Source: Arcticibacter eurypsychrophilus (lineage in GTDB: Bacteria; Bacteroidota; Bacteroidia; Sphingobacteriales; Sphingobacteriaceae). Taken from it: a stretch of 64,000 nucleotides of DNA. The number at the start of each line of letters is the position of its first letter. Position 1 is the stretch's first letter. The stretch lies in contig NZ_MDFN01000001.1 of NCBI RefSeq assembly GCF_001730525.1, positions 248,001-312,000 of the forward strand, written 5' to 3'. This document shows positions 7,090 to 16,208 of this stretch, in pieces. The translations under genes and the position numbers were made by a program. The notes below the pieces were generated by a model that saw only the letters and a list, made by a program, of their open reading frames with translations, was not told where the DNA came from and did no database searches.

Positions 7090-9819
7090 TCACAATTGAC
7101 TTGTAAAATTGTACTTCCCTGATCCTACTTTTACAATACGATATCCGTCCATTACTGATTCAGTTTTATCCGTTTTATCTATTAGCAGTTTTTTTCCATT
7201 TATAGTAACCTCACCATCTTTCATGGAAGGGATATAAACGGTTGCTGATGAATTGACTGGTATTTGAATATCCATCTGTACTACCCCGGCCTCAACTTTC
7301 CAATGTGATTTTATAGTGCCGTAATTTGTATTGTAATCCGCATTAGCAAAAGTTAGCCCTCCTCCTATTGTAGGTTTAATAATGATATTCTTGTATCCGA
7401 CACCATCTTGTTTGGTATCAATTCCAGCAATAACCCGGTACATCCAATCACCAATTGCACCATAGGCATAGTGATTATAGGAATTCATGGAGGGTTCTTC
7501 AAAGCTTCCATCCGTTTTAATGCCGTCCCATCTTTCCCAGATAGTAGTGGCTCCTAACTTAACCGGATATAACCACGATGGATAAGTCTCCTGCAACAAT
7601 AACTTATAAGCTAAATCAGCGTAGCCAAACCGGCTTAGAACCTTACATAAATAAGGAGTACCTAGAAAACCTGTAGTCAAATGATTTCTATAACGATCTA
7701 TGTTTTTAGCAAGACGTTCAGCAGCTTGTGGACTTAACGTTTCAGGCAGCATGTCAAACTCCAAAGCTAATATATAAGCAGTTTGCGTGTCAGATGAAAT
7801 CAATCCATTTGGAGTTACATACTCTTTAACAAAAGCGGTTTTAATTTTGGTTAGTAAGGTGGAATAGTACTGTTCATCCGCTTTATTGCCTAACACTTTT
7901 GTCGTATTAATAAGAAGTTGAGTGGAGTAAGCATAAAAACACTGCGCAATCAGGAATTTACTGGTAATAGCCGAGCTACCATCATTGTCATTATTTACGC
8001 TGTAAAATAGCCAATCGCCAAAATGATTACCGGAACTCCAAAGGTCATTCTTGGACTGTTTTTGTATATAGTCAACCCAAGCTTTCATACTTGAATACTG
8101 CTCTTCCAGGATTCGTTTATCTCCATAAACAAGGTACATATTCCATGGTATAACGGTTGCAACATCACCCCAACCTGCACTGCCTCCTACCTGATTATGT
8201 CCATCCGTAAATATATCCGGCACTATGTATGGAATGCTACCATCCGGATACTGATCTGCAGCTACGTCTTTGAGCCATTTACTGAAAAAATTATGAACAT
8301 CCATATTAAACGATGCTGTACGGGAAAATACCTGAGCATCTCCTGTCCATCCCAAGCGTTCATCCCTTTGCGGACAATCTGTAGGTACGTCTAAGAAATT
8401 TCCTTTTTGTCCCCATACAATATTATGTTGCAACTGGTTAAGCAAGGGATTGGAACAAGAGAATGTTCCCATAACCTTCATGTCGGAATAGATGGCTATT
8501 GCTGTAAAATCAGCCGGATTAAGTTCTCCTGTAATACCCTCTACTTTCACATAGCGGAAACCCTGCCAGCTGAACTGGGGTTCAAAAGTCTGTTTGTTTT
8601 TCCCTTTTAAAATATAGGTGTTTTGAGCTTTCGCTGAACGTAAGTTCGCGGTATAGAAGTTGCCAGCTTTATCCAGCACTTCTGCGTGTGAAATTTTTAT
8701 TGAATCGCCATCGTGTCCCTGAAGTTCAACCTTTACCCAGCCAACAAGATTTTGTCCAAAGTCTAAAACTTTTTCACCGCTTGGGGTTAAGATGACTTTA
8801 ATGGGTTTAAAGACTTCGTGCTTGGTAACGGGTTCATTGTACGTTGCTATCAGGTTATTTTTAGGAAATGATTGTACATTTACACCGCTCCATTTTTGGT
8901 CGTTGAAAGATGCTGTAGACCACCCTTTCTGTTCCAGGCGGGCATCAACTACAGATCCGTTGTAGATTTCTCCTGATCTCAAAGCTCCTGTTGACGACTT
9001 CCAGTTTTCATCAGAAACAATAAGCTGCTCAGATCCATCGGTATAAAGTATTCGTATCTGCAATAGGAGCCCTAAATCATTGCCGTAAAAATGAGGCTTT
9101 GGATTATCGGGGCCTAAAGGACTCCTGTACCATCCGCTTCCTAGTGTAACTCCTATTGCATTTTTACCATCAGTTAAGAGTTCCCTTACATTGTAAGCCT
9201 GATATTGCAATCTTTTATTATAACTGGTCCATCCTGGTGTTAGGTATGCATCGCCTACTTTATGCCCATTTATTTCTGCTTCATAAAATCCATGCGCAGT
9301 GATATAAGCCGTAGCTTCCTTAATGGTTTTGTTTAAAACGAAACTTGTTCGGAGTAAAGGCGCTGGAGTATAAACAGCCTCCTTATGTTCAGGGCCAATC
9401 CATTTTGCTTTCCAGTCTGTTAATGAAAGTCCCATCTTCCAAAAAGATTGTGGACTCCAATCAGACACTTTACCATAATTATCCCAGACTCTAACCCGCC
9501 AATAATAACTATGCCCAGATGCTAAGGCCTTTCCTTTGTAAGGAACATATACGGACTGATCAGATTTTACCTTGCCACTTGACCAAAACACAGATTCGTT
9601 CTGATCAGTAAGAGCCGTTGTGTTGACCTGAATTTCGTATGCTTGCTGAAAGACGTTTTGCTTGTTAGTTTCGATCAGCTGCCAGCTAAAACGAGGCTCA
9701 GGCGAATCAATACTCATAGGATCTTTCAAATTTTCTATTAAAAGATTATTAACAGTGACTTGTGCAATACTGTTGTTTTGTATAAGCAGATAGCAAGCGA
9801 AAAAAAGAACTTTTTTCAT
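7090..9819 (-). CDS. GH78 alpha-L-rhamnosidase
   Basis: A 909-residue secreted enzyme with a short signal peptide ending near 'NNSIAQ'. It shows the standard order of GH78: an N-terminal fibronectin-like domain ('PRFSWQL', 'YYWRVRVWDNYGKVSDW'), a jelly-roll domain with 'HGFYEAEINGHKVGDAYLTP' and 'GWTSYNKRLQYQAYN', the (alpha/alpha)6 catalytic barrel, and a C-terminal beta-sheet domain ('YKNIIIKPTIGGGL'). The catalytic region has 'DVPTDCPQRDERLGWTGDAQ', with the general acid Glu at about residue 487. It would remove terminal alpha-L-rhamnose from plant polysaccharides such as arabinogalactan or rhamnogalacturonan, or from glycosides. It stands 8.6 kb from the PUL but could serve it. Confidence 0.94.
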   Translation of the reverse strand: MKKVLFFACYLLIQNNSIAQVTVNNLLIENLKDPMSIDSPEPRFSWQLIETNKQNVFQQAYEIQVNTTALTDQNESVFWSSGKVKSDQSVYVPYKGKALASGHSYYWRVRVWDNYGKVSDWSPQSFWKMGLSLTDWKAKWIGPEHKEAVYTPAPLLRTSFVLNKTIKEATAYITAHGFYEAEINGHKVGDAYLTPGWTSYNKRLQYQAYNVRELLTDGKNAIGVTLGSGWYRSPLGPDNPKPHFYGNDLGLLLQIRILYTDGSEQLIVSDENWKSSTGALRSGEIYNGSVVDARLEQKGWSTASFNDQKWSGVNVQSFPKNNLIATYNEPVTKHEVFKPIKVILTPSGEKVLDFGQNLVGWVKVELQGHDGDSIKISHAEVLDKAGNFYTANLRSAKAQNTYILKGKNKQTFEPQFSWQGFRYVKVEGITGELNPADFTAIAIYSDMKVMGTFSCSNPLLNQLQHNIVWGQKGNFLDVPTDCPQRDERLGWTGDAQVFSRTASFNMDVHNFFSKWLKDVAADQYPDGSIPYIVPDIFTDGHNQVGGSAGWGDVATVIPWNMYLVYGDKRILEEQYSSMKAWVDYIQKQSKNDLWSSGNHFGDWLFYSVNNDNDGSSAITSKFLIAQCFYAYSTQLLINTTKVLGNKADEQYYSTLLTKIKTAFVKEYVTPNGLISSDTQTAYILALEFDMLPETLSPQAAERLAKNIDRYRNHLTTGFLGTPYLCKVLSRFGYADLAYKLLLQETYPSWLYPVKLGATTIWERWDGIKTDGSFEEPSMNSYNHYAYGAIGDWMYRVIAGIDTKQDGVGYKNIIIKPTIGGGLTFANADYNTNYGTIKSHWKVEAGVVQMDIQIPVNSSATVYIPSMKDGEVTINGKKLLIDKTDKTESVMDGYRIVKVGSGKYNFTSQL

Positions 9820-10144
9820 AATTATAATTGGCTTTTTAATTATGTGGTTAAAGTACTATTAATTATTAAGTTTCCAAGTGCTAAAAGGTTTTATTATTGA
9901 TTAAAGATATATAGATACTGACGTTTTGTTTTGACATTTGTACAATTTTAAAATTCTATTGGGCGCAAATTACAAGCGGGGCTAATAAAGAGATCATGGT
10001 TACAAATTACATAAATAAACTACTAACAAGGTTAAACCACTCATTATCCAACTCATTTAAAAAAGTGGCTTGAATCATTTTTTACATAGATTATTCATTT
10101 TACTTTCGTTTCATCATTATTAACCAGATTAAATACCATTTCAC
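9820..10144. other. Divergent intergenic region between GH78 and pntAA
   Basis: A 325-bp AT-rich region that must hold the promoters of both divergent transcription units. No exact TTG/TAnnTTTG pair is seen. TACTTTCG at 10101-10108 is one mismatch from the -7 element, but the nearest TTG upstream is too far. No gene remnant or repeat was seen. Confidence 0.4.
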
Positions 10145-11281
10145 TTGAAAATTGCTGTTGTTAAAGAGTGCAAAGAACCCGAGAAACGGGTAGCACTTAC
10201 TCCAGATAGTGTTAAATCACTTGTAAAAGCTGGATTTGAATGTCTTATTGAAGCGGGTGCAGGTTTAGCAACCGGTTTTTACGATTCTACTTATGAAGCT
10301 GTAGGTGCACGTGTTTATTCAGATAAACAAACCCTTTTAACTGAGGCGGATGTTCTTTTGAAGGTAAATGCCCCCTTGGTTGATGAGTTATTGCTCCTTA
10401 AAGAAAGCTCTATAACCATATCTTTTCTTTATGGTTATACTGTTCCCGAAACAATAGAGACTCTGTTAGTAAAGAAGATATCGGCATTTGCTATGGATGC
10501 TGTACCACGTATTTCGCGTGCACAAAAAATGGATGCTTTAAGCTCCCAGGCTAATCTTGCAGGGTATAAAGCTGTGTTATTAGGTGCAAATGCTCTTGGT
10601 AAAATATTTCCATTAATGATGACAGCTGCGGGTACAATAACACCTGCACGTGTATTAATTTTTGGTGCCGGAGTTTCAGGTTTACAAGCAGTGGCTACAG
10701 CTAAACGTTTAGGTGCGGTGGTTGAAGTTACTGATGTTCGTGCCGAAACAAAGGAGCAGGTAGAGTCATTGGGAGGAAGGTTTCTAGAAGTGCAGGCCCA
10801 AGGGGTTCAAACAGAAGGAGGTTATGCTAAAGAAGTTTCTGCAGAATACCTTCAAAAACAAAAAGAACTTATTGTTAAACATATTGCTGAGGCTGATATC
10901 GTGATTACTACGGCACTTGTGATCGGGAAGAAAGCTCCTGTTTTGGTGACTGAAGATATGGTTAAGAGTATGAAACCTGGTTCTGTAATAGTTGATATGG
11001 CTGTAGAAAGCGGGGGAAATTGCGCGATAAGCGAACTTAATTGCACCGTAATCAAGCATGGTGTTACCATTATTGGTGAATCTAACCTGCCGGGAATGGT
11101 TTCGGTCAATGCGAGTGAACTTTATGCAAAGAATATTAGTACATTATTATTGCATCTTGCAAATAAAGAATCCTTTAAATGGGAAATGGAAGAGGAAATT
11201 ACAAAAGGCTCCCTCATTACCCATCAGGGCGAAGTTGTCCATCAGTTTACTAAAGAAATTTTAAATAAGAATAAAGCATGA
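10145..11281 (+). CDS. pntAA: Proton-translocating NAD(P) transhydrogenase, alpha subunit part 1 (NAD-binding domain I)
   Basis: A 378-residue soluble NAD(H)-binding domain I of transhydrogenase. It starts at a TTG giving MKIAVVKECKEPEKRVALTP, the usual N-terminus of the alanine dehydrogenase/PNT family. The Rossmann region has 'VLIFGAGVSGLQAVATAKRLGA' and the mobile-loop and NAD contacts 'DVRAETKEQVESLGGRF'. With PntB it couples hydride transfer between NADH and NADP+ to proton flow, chiefly supplying NADPH. Length is normal for the split-subunit form. Its stop overlaps the pntAB start (ATGA at 11278-11281). No in-frame ATG near the N-terminus fits better than the TTG. Confidence 0.95.
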   Translation: MKIAVVKECKEPEKRVALTPDSVKSLVKAGFECLIEAGAGLATGFYDSTYEAVGARVYSDKQTLLTEADVLLKVNAPLVDELLLLKESSITISFLYGYTVPETIETLLVKKISAFAMDAVPRISRAQKMDALSSQANLAGYKAVLLGANALGKIFPLMMTAAGTITPARVLIFGAGVSGLQAVATAKRLGAVVEVTDVRAETKEQVESLGGRFLEVQAQGVQTEGGYAKEVSAEYLQKQKELIVKHIAEADIVITTALVIGKKAPVLVTEDMVKSMKPGSVIVDMAVESGGNCAISELNCTVIKHGVTIIGESNLPGMVSVNASELYAKNISTLLLHLANKESFKWEMEEEITKGSLITHQGEVVHQFTKEILNKNKA

Positions 11282-11565
11282 ATGCAGAAACCTTAATAAT
11301 ACTGTTATATGTGCTGGTACTTGCCAGCTTTGTGGGCTTTGAGCTGATCGCTAAAGTTCCACCTACATTGCACACCCCGTTAATGTCGGGATCTAATGCC
11401 ATTTCGGGAATTACTATTGTTGGAGCAATAGTCGCTGCAGGCCCTGCAGGCCTTCCTGTTAGTAAAATATTAGGTATAGCAGCGTTATTCCTTGCTACCT
11501 TAAATGTGGTTGGAGGATATGCGGTGACTGACCGCATGTTAAGGATGTTTAAAAAGAAAAAATAG
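11278..11565 (+). CDS. pntAB: NAD(P) transhydrogenase, alpha subunit part 2 (membrane)
   Basis: A 95-residue membrane subunit with three hydrophobic helices (about residues 5-25, 38-60, 63-85). It carries the conserved 'KVPPTLHTPLMSGSNAISGI' segment that starts domain II of PntA. It pairs with the membrane part of PntB to form the proton path. It overlaps pntAA by four bases and ends 3 nt before pntB, so the three genes are clearly one translationally coupled operon. The C-terminus is basic ('RMFKKKK'), consistent with a cytoplasmic end. Confidence 0.95.
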   Translation: MNAETLIILLYVLVLASFVGFELIAKVPPTLHTPLMSGSNAISGITIVGAIVAAGPAGLPVSKILGIAALFLATLNVVGGYAVTDRMLRMFKKKK

Positions 11566-11568
11566 CAC

Positions 11569-12960
11569 ATGGATCTTAAATTAATTATACAGGTTTCTTA
11601 CCTGCTTGCTTCTATATTGTTTATTGTGGGCATTAAGATGCTTGGAAAAACAGCAACAGCACGACGGGGAAATATACTGAGTGCTGTAGCCATGCTTATT
11701 GCCGTTTTGGCAACCTTACTCGATTCGCAGGTATTAAGTTTTACCGAAATTTTTATCACCATTTTAATCGGCTCTGCTGTTGGTACCTATGCGGCTCAAA
11801 AGATTAAGATGACGCAAATGCCGGAGATGGTAGGTATATTAAATGGTTTTGGAGGTGCTTCATCTGTTCTTGTTGCCATTTCTGAATATTGGAAACAAGC
11901 ACATAACAGTGGCTTAACAATGGATGCAATCGTTGCAGTAACAGTTGTTTTAAGTGTGATCATTGGTTCGATAACCTTTACAGGATCTATGGTGGCATTT
12001 GGTAAACTGAGAGGATTGATTAACGGCCATGCCATTGTTTTTAAGGGACAACATTTAATTAATGCGATGATTCTACTTATCATACTTGTATTATCGGTGC
12101 TTGTTGTAATAAACCCCAACATAGAAGTCTGGATGATGGGTATTTTATTTTTAGGCTTGCTTCTGGGGGTACTTGTCGTGATACCAATTGGAGGTGCAGA
12201 TATGCCGGTAGTGATCTCGCTGCTGAACTCTTATTCAGGGGTTGCTGCTTGTACAACAGGATTTGTGCTCAACAATCAGGTATTGATTATAGCCGGTGCT
12301 CTTGTAGGTACTTCTGGCATAATTCTGACACAAATAATGTGTAAAGCCATGAATCGTTCTTTAGCGAATGTATTAATGGGTGGATTCGGTCAGACAGTAG
12401 GTACATCGTCTACAAGTGGTGAGGATATTGTTGTTAAAGATATAGGGGTGGAAGAAACAGCCATGCTTTTTGACTCTGCCTCCTCTGTTATTATAGTTCC
12501 AGGATATGGTATGGCTGTGGCTCAAGCGCAGCATGTTGTAAGAGAACTGACTGATTTGCTGGAGAAAAAGAATATATCAGTAAAATTTGCCATTCACCCT
12601 GTAGCCGGACGTATGCCAGGACATATGAATGTACTTCTTGCCGAAGCTAATATTCCGTATGATAAATTAATTGAGATGGATGATATTAACGATGAATTCG
12701 CAAATACGGATATCGCTTTAATTATCGGCGCAAACGATGTGGTTAATCCAGCTGCTCATACCAATCCTCAAAGTCCTATTTTTGGCATGCCAGTATTAAA
12801 TGTTGATAACGCTCGCACTGTAATCGTTTGTAAAAGAAGTATGAATGCAGGGTATGCTGGCATTGAGAATGAGCTATTCGGCTATCCTAACTGCCTGATG
12901 CTATTTGGCGATGCTAAATCAACAATGGCAAAAGTAGTAGGGGAACTGAAGGAGCTCTAG
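11569..12960 (+). CDS. pntB: NAD(P) transhydrogenase, beta subunit
   Basis: A 463-residue subunit. The N-terminal ~270 residues form about eight transmembrane helices with the domain II motifs 'MVGILNGFGGASS' and 'GGADMPVVISLLNSYSGVAA'. The C-terminal ~180 residues are the NADP-binding domain III with 'VIIVPGYGMAVAQAQH', 'HPVAGRMPGHMNVLLAEANI', 'DVVNPAA' and 'CKRSMNAGYAG'. Length and all key motifs are intact. It is the last gene of the pnt operon. No clear hairpin terminator follows in the 34 bp before the convergent small gene. Confidence 0.96.
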   Translation: MDLKLIIQVSYLLASILFIVGIKMLGKTATARRGNILSAVAMLIAVLATLLDSQVLSFTEIFITILIGSAVGTYAAQKIKMTQMPEMVGILNGFGGASSVLVAISEYWKQAHNSGLTMDAIVAVTVVLSVIIGSITFTGSMVAFGKLRGLINGHAIVFKGQHLINAMILLIILVLSVLVVINPNIEVWMMGILFLGLLLGVLVVIPIGGADMPVVISLLNSYSGVAACTTGFVLNNQVLIIAGALVGTSGIILTQIMCKAMNRSLANVLMGGFGQTVGTSSTSGEDIVVKDIGVEETAMLFDSASSVIIVPGYGMAVAQAQHVVRELTDLLEKKNISVKFAIHPVAGRMPGHMNVLLAEANIPYDKLIEMDDINDEFANTDIALIIGANDVVNPAAHTNPQSPIFGMPVLNVDNARTVIVCKRSMNAGYAGIENELFGYPNCLMLFGDAKSTMAKVVGELKEL

Positions 12961-12994
12961 ATTTAATGTTTGTATTGCAAACAGTTTGTATTAT

Positions 12995-13204
12995 TTAACC
13001 GTTCTTTTCAGGAAAGTCTGTTTCCTCCTGATTTTTTTCTATTTCCGCGTCAGTGTCATTGTCCTTAATAACTTCCAATGCTAAAGGAGTTAATTCGGTA
13101 TTTTCACCAATTGTATCATCTCCTGTACTAGCTGTATCATTCCTTTCCTCTTCTGTACCTACATTCTCTTCAGGCACCTGGTTATTGATTTCTTGATTTT
13201 TCAT
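12995..13204 (-). CDS. Small acidic hypothetical protein
   Basis: A 69-residue, strongly acidic protein (MKNQEINNQVPEENVGTEEE at its start; many E, D, N and T) with no cysteine, signal or membrane segment. It is predicted to be disordered. I do not recognise a family. It starts at ATG 13204 and ends 35 bp from the convergent pntB stop. The low-complexity composition makes coding hard to prove, but its length and its clean start and stop in an otherwise gene-free gap support a real small gene. Confidence 0.5.
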   Translation of the reverse strand: MKNQEINNQVPEENVGTEEERNDTASTGDDTIGENTELTPLALEVIKDNDTDAEIEKNQEETDFPEKNG

Positions 13205-13294
13205 AAGTAAGTTTTGTAATCAGAGAAGAATTTTTAATAAATTTTGTTTCAAAATGGACTAATTTTACTTCATAAATAAAAAAGGTTATACCTA

Positions 13295-13592
13295 ATGGAA
13301 ACAGACAATCAAATGGCGCCTGCTGTTCTGGTTGGAGCAATTATTTGTCCAGAAGATAAACAGTTTGCTTTTATTCATGTATTTTGATCATAGGAGAAAG
13401 AAAAAGGATACTTCTTTTTTCAAAAACTGAAGTAATAAAGAAGTTTAAAACTTGGGTTAGGTAGAAACAAAACCAGTAGAAGAGTTACTGGCAAATATTC
13501 AGATTATCAAAAAAGATGCTTTCTTTGCAATCAATGTCTATGGATACCGAATTAAATTAAGTGTCACCAAAAGTGCATTTTTTATTTCTTAG
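13295..13592 (+). pseudogene. Possible decayed ORF, family unknown
   Basis: From ATG 13295, 30 codons read METDNQMAPAVLVGAIICPE and onward to TGA at 13385-13387. Protein-like stretches then continue in shifted frames: 'RILLFSKTEVIKKFKTWV' (about 13402-13457) and 'VETKPVEELLANIQIIKKDA' (from 13461) running to a stop at 13590-13592. Read together they look like one protein of about 100 residues broken by frameshifts and stops. I cannot name the family, and chance open frames remain possible. Confidence 0.3.
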
Positions 13593-14078
13593 AAGTATCA
13601 TTATTTATACAGTATTTCACATAAAGAATACAATTAATCCTATAAAGTGAGCATTTTATTTTCTAGCGATATAATATTCCAGCTAGTATTATATGGGGTT
13701 GAAAAAAAATAAGATTGATGCTTTAATCCTAAAAGTGCCTTGTGCTCATGCCAAACCTTCATTTTCTTAAAAAAAAGATTTGAATTCACACCGCTTCAAC
13801 TAATAAAGTAAGAAGTTCAAAATTAGGAGGCACGTGTTTTGTAAATGGTTAGTCAACATGATATGCTATATTATTAATATTTTAATTCTTGGTTGAACCT
13901 AATTTGAGAGGCTTACTTAAACGCACTCGGCCATCTCAATCAGGCAAAATAAACAACTACACTTATAGGAGAAACATAAAAATCTCATAGCTTTTCAAAA
14001 GCTTAGTTAGTACTCCTATCATTCTCGTTTATAGCATTCAATTCTTCACGAATAAATACACAATAAATAAATAACATT
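13593..14078. other. Gene-free AT-rich region
   Basis: About 490 bp with no convincing open frame, RNA gene or repeat on either strand. The last ~150 bp should contain the promoter and leader of the DUF3494/OmpA pair, but I see no exact consensus. A short inverted stretch, AAAGCTTAG near 13998, is too small to call. Confidence 0.4.
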
Positions 14079-16118
14079 ATGAACAAAAAAGATACTTTGA
14101 CTATAAGTAGTTACAAAGTAAAACAAAACAAGCATTATTCAAAAACATATAATATTATATGTTCACTGATTGTACTGTTAGCAGTTTTTACAACAGGGTG
14201 TAAAAAAGACGATTTCGATGGAGAAATTACAGGAGTATGTCCGGTAGTAGTTTCCACAGACCCAATGGATAAAGCAGTTGATGTTGTCACTAATAAATTG
14301 ATTTCAGCAACATTTAATACGGATATGGAATCTTCAACAATCAGTAAGACTACATTCACTATTAAAGAGGGCACAACATTTGTTTCAGGAACTGTTTCTC
14401 CTACAGAAGATGGTAAATTTTTTACATTTGACCCAGATGTAGACCTTTTACCTTTTACTACCTATACGGGTACTATAACTACTGGAGCGACCGATACATT
14501 ACGTACAGCAATGGTAAGTGATTATGTATGGACATTTACAACTATTCCCCGAGTAACTTTATCAGAAAATCCAACTTTAAGTGGTACAACTGCTGGAGGA
14601 GGAGATTTTGCTCAAGGTTCCTTTGTAACAGTTACCGCAGTTCCAGAAAGTGGTTTCACATTTGCAAATTGGACTGACAATGGAACTGTTGTTTCAACAA
14701 GTTCAAGCTATCAGCTTACAATGGCAGGAAATAAAGCTTTAGTAGCTAATTTTACCGAAGTAACAGCTGGAAATTTTGCTATTAGTCTTGCATCAAGTCC
14801 TGCTGCAGGTGGAACGACAAACGGTGCAGGTTCATTTGCTGCTGGTACGCCAGTAACAGTAACTGCCACTCCAAATGTTGGTTACACCTTCGTTAACTGG
14901 ACAGAGGCCGGAGCAATCGTATCCCCTAGTTCAAGCTATTCTTTTGCCGTTAGTAGAAACAGGTCATTAGTAGCTAACTATACTCTGATTCCTGTTGCAC
15001 AACTTGCTGTTGTATTATCATCATCTCCCCCTGCAGGTGGTACAACTACTGGAAATGGTTCATACACTGCAGGCGCATCGGTAACAGTTATAGCTACTGC
15101 GAACAATGGTTATACATTTACAAATTGGACTGACAATGCCACTAAGGCAATTGTTTCAACAAGCTCAACTTTCATATTTCCGATAAGTGTAAACACATCA
15201 TTGGTTGCAAATTTCGCGCTTAACAGCTACACATTAAACGTAACTGCGACTAATGGATCCGTTGTTAAGAATCCTAATCAGCCGACCTATAACCATGGGT
15301 CTACAGTTTCATTAACAGCCACACCAAATCAAGGCTATATATTTTCATCATGGAGTGGAGACGCTACTGGCTCAGCGAACCCATTAACTGTGATCATGAA
15401 CTCAAATAAGAACATTACTGCTAATTTCATTCCAGCGCCTACTGTTGGTCCAGCACCAATAAATCTCGGATCATCAGCTGACTTTGGAATATTAACTAAG
15501 TCAGGTATTTCAACTACTGGAGTAACTGTAATTAATGGCAATATAGGAGTAAGTCCTGCTGCTGCTACTGCGATTACTGGTTTCGGTTTAATAATGGATT
15601 CTAATAATCAGTCGTCAACATCTCCTATTGTAACAGGGAAAGTATATGCATCTGACTATGCTGCTCCTACTCCTGCCAAAATGACGACAGCTGTAAGTGA
15701 CATGGAAACTGCATTTACTACAGGAAATAATCTGGTAACACCTGCACCAATAGTGGCATTGTACGCAGGAGATATCAGTGGAAGAACATTACCTGCCGGC
15801 TTATATAAATGGAGCACAGGAGTTCTGATAACAAATGCAGGCGTAACGCTTGAGGGTGGTCCTAATGATGTATGGGTATTCCAGATAGCACAAGACCTAA
15901 CCGTTAATAGTGGTATTATCACTTTGAAGGGCGGAGCACAAGCAAAGAATATCTTTTGGGTAGTATCAGGACAAGCCATTCTAGGTACAAACACAGATTT
16001 CAGCGGTAATATCTTAAGCAAGACGCTGATTTCCCTTAATACAGGAGCTAAAGTTACAGGAAGGTTACTGGCTCAGACAGCCGTTACGCTTAATACTTCT
16101 ACTGTTATTAAACCTTAA
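14079..16118 (+). CDS. Multidomain surface lipoprotein: Big_5, InlB-type repeats, DUF3494
   Basis: A 679-residue protein with a lipoprotein signal after a long basic start (lipobox TTG-C, Cys41). Residues about 52-158 form a bacterial Ig-like domain (Big_5 type: 'VVSTDPMDKAVDVVTNKLIS', ending 'VSDYVWTFTT'). Four bacterial repeats follow (about 160-450), each with 'G....V.V.A.P..G..F..W' and 'N..L.ANF'. The C-terminal ~215 residues are DUF3494, with 'LGSSADFGILTKSGI', 'AGLYKWSTGV', 'GGPNDVWVFQIA' and 'GRLLAQTAVTLNT'. Repeats plus DUF3494 suggest a surface-displayed adhesin or ice-binding-like protein on a stalk. The OmpA-family gene 90 bp downstream is a likely partner. Confidence 0.88.
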   Translation: MNKKDTLTISSYKVKQNKHYSKTYNIICSLIVLLAVFTTGCKKDDFDGEITGVCPVVVSTDPMDKAVDVVTNKLISATFNTDMESSTISKTTFTIKEGTTFVSGTVSPTEDGKFFTFDPDVDLLPFTTYTGTITTGATDTLRTAMVSDYVWTFTTIPRVTLSENPTLSGTTAGGGDFAQGSFVTVTAVPESGFTFANWTDNGTVVSTSSSYQLTMAGNKALVANFTEVTAGNFAISLASSPAAGGTTNGAGSFAAGTPVTVTATPNVGYTFVNWTEAGAIVSPSSSYSFAVSRNRSLVANYTLIPVAQLAVVLSSSPPAGGTTTGNGSYTAGASVTVIATANNGYTFTNWTDNATKAIVSTSSTFIFPISVNTSLVANFALNSYTLNVTATNGSVVKNPNQPTYNHGSTVSLTATPNQGYIFSSWSGDATGSANPLTVIMNSNKNITANFIPAPTVGPAPINLGSSADFGILTKSGISTTGVTVINGNIGVSPAAATAITGFGLIMDSNNQSSTSPIVTGKVYASDYAAPTPAKMTTAVSDMETAFTTGNNLVTPAPIVALYAGDISGRTLPAGLYKWSTGVLITNAGVTLEGGPNDVWVFQIAQDLTVNSGIITLKGGAQAKNIFWVVSGQAILGTNTDFSGNILSKTLISLNTGAKVTGRLLAQTAVTLNTSTVIKP

Positions 16119-16147
16119 TCCCTTAAAGGACAGGATACTGATTTTTA

Positions 16148-16165
16148 CCCCCCTAAAAAGGGGGG
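16148..16165. other. GC hairpin between the DUF3494 and OmpA genes
   Basis: CCCCCC (16148-16153) and GGGGGG (16160-16165) flank TAAAAA. There is no T-tract on the plus side, so it is not a clean terminator. It could stabilise the upstream message end or lower read-through into the OmpA-family gene. Confidence 0.5.
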
Positions 16166-16208
16166 ATATTATAGCTCAAATAACTAAAATAATTTAAACA
16201 AAATTTCT

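Noticed and set aside
10101-10108. TACTTTCG as the -7 element of the pnt operon promoter
   Set aside because: One mismatch from consensus and the nearest TTG is 28 nt away, too far for the usual spacing.
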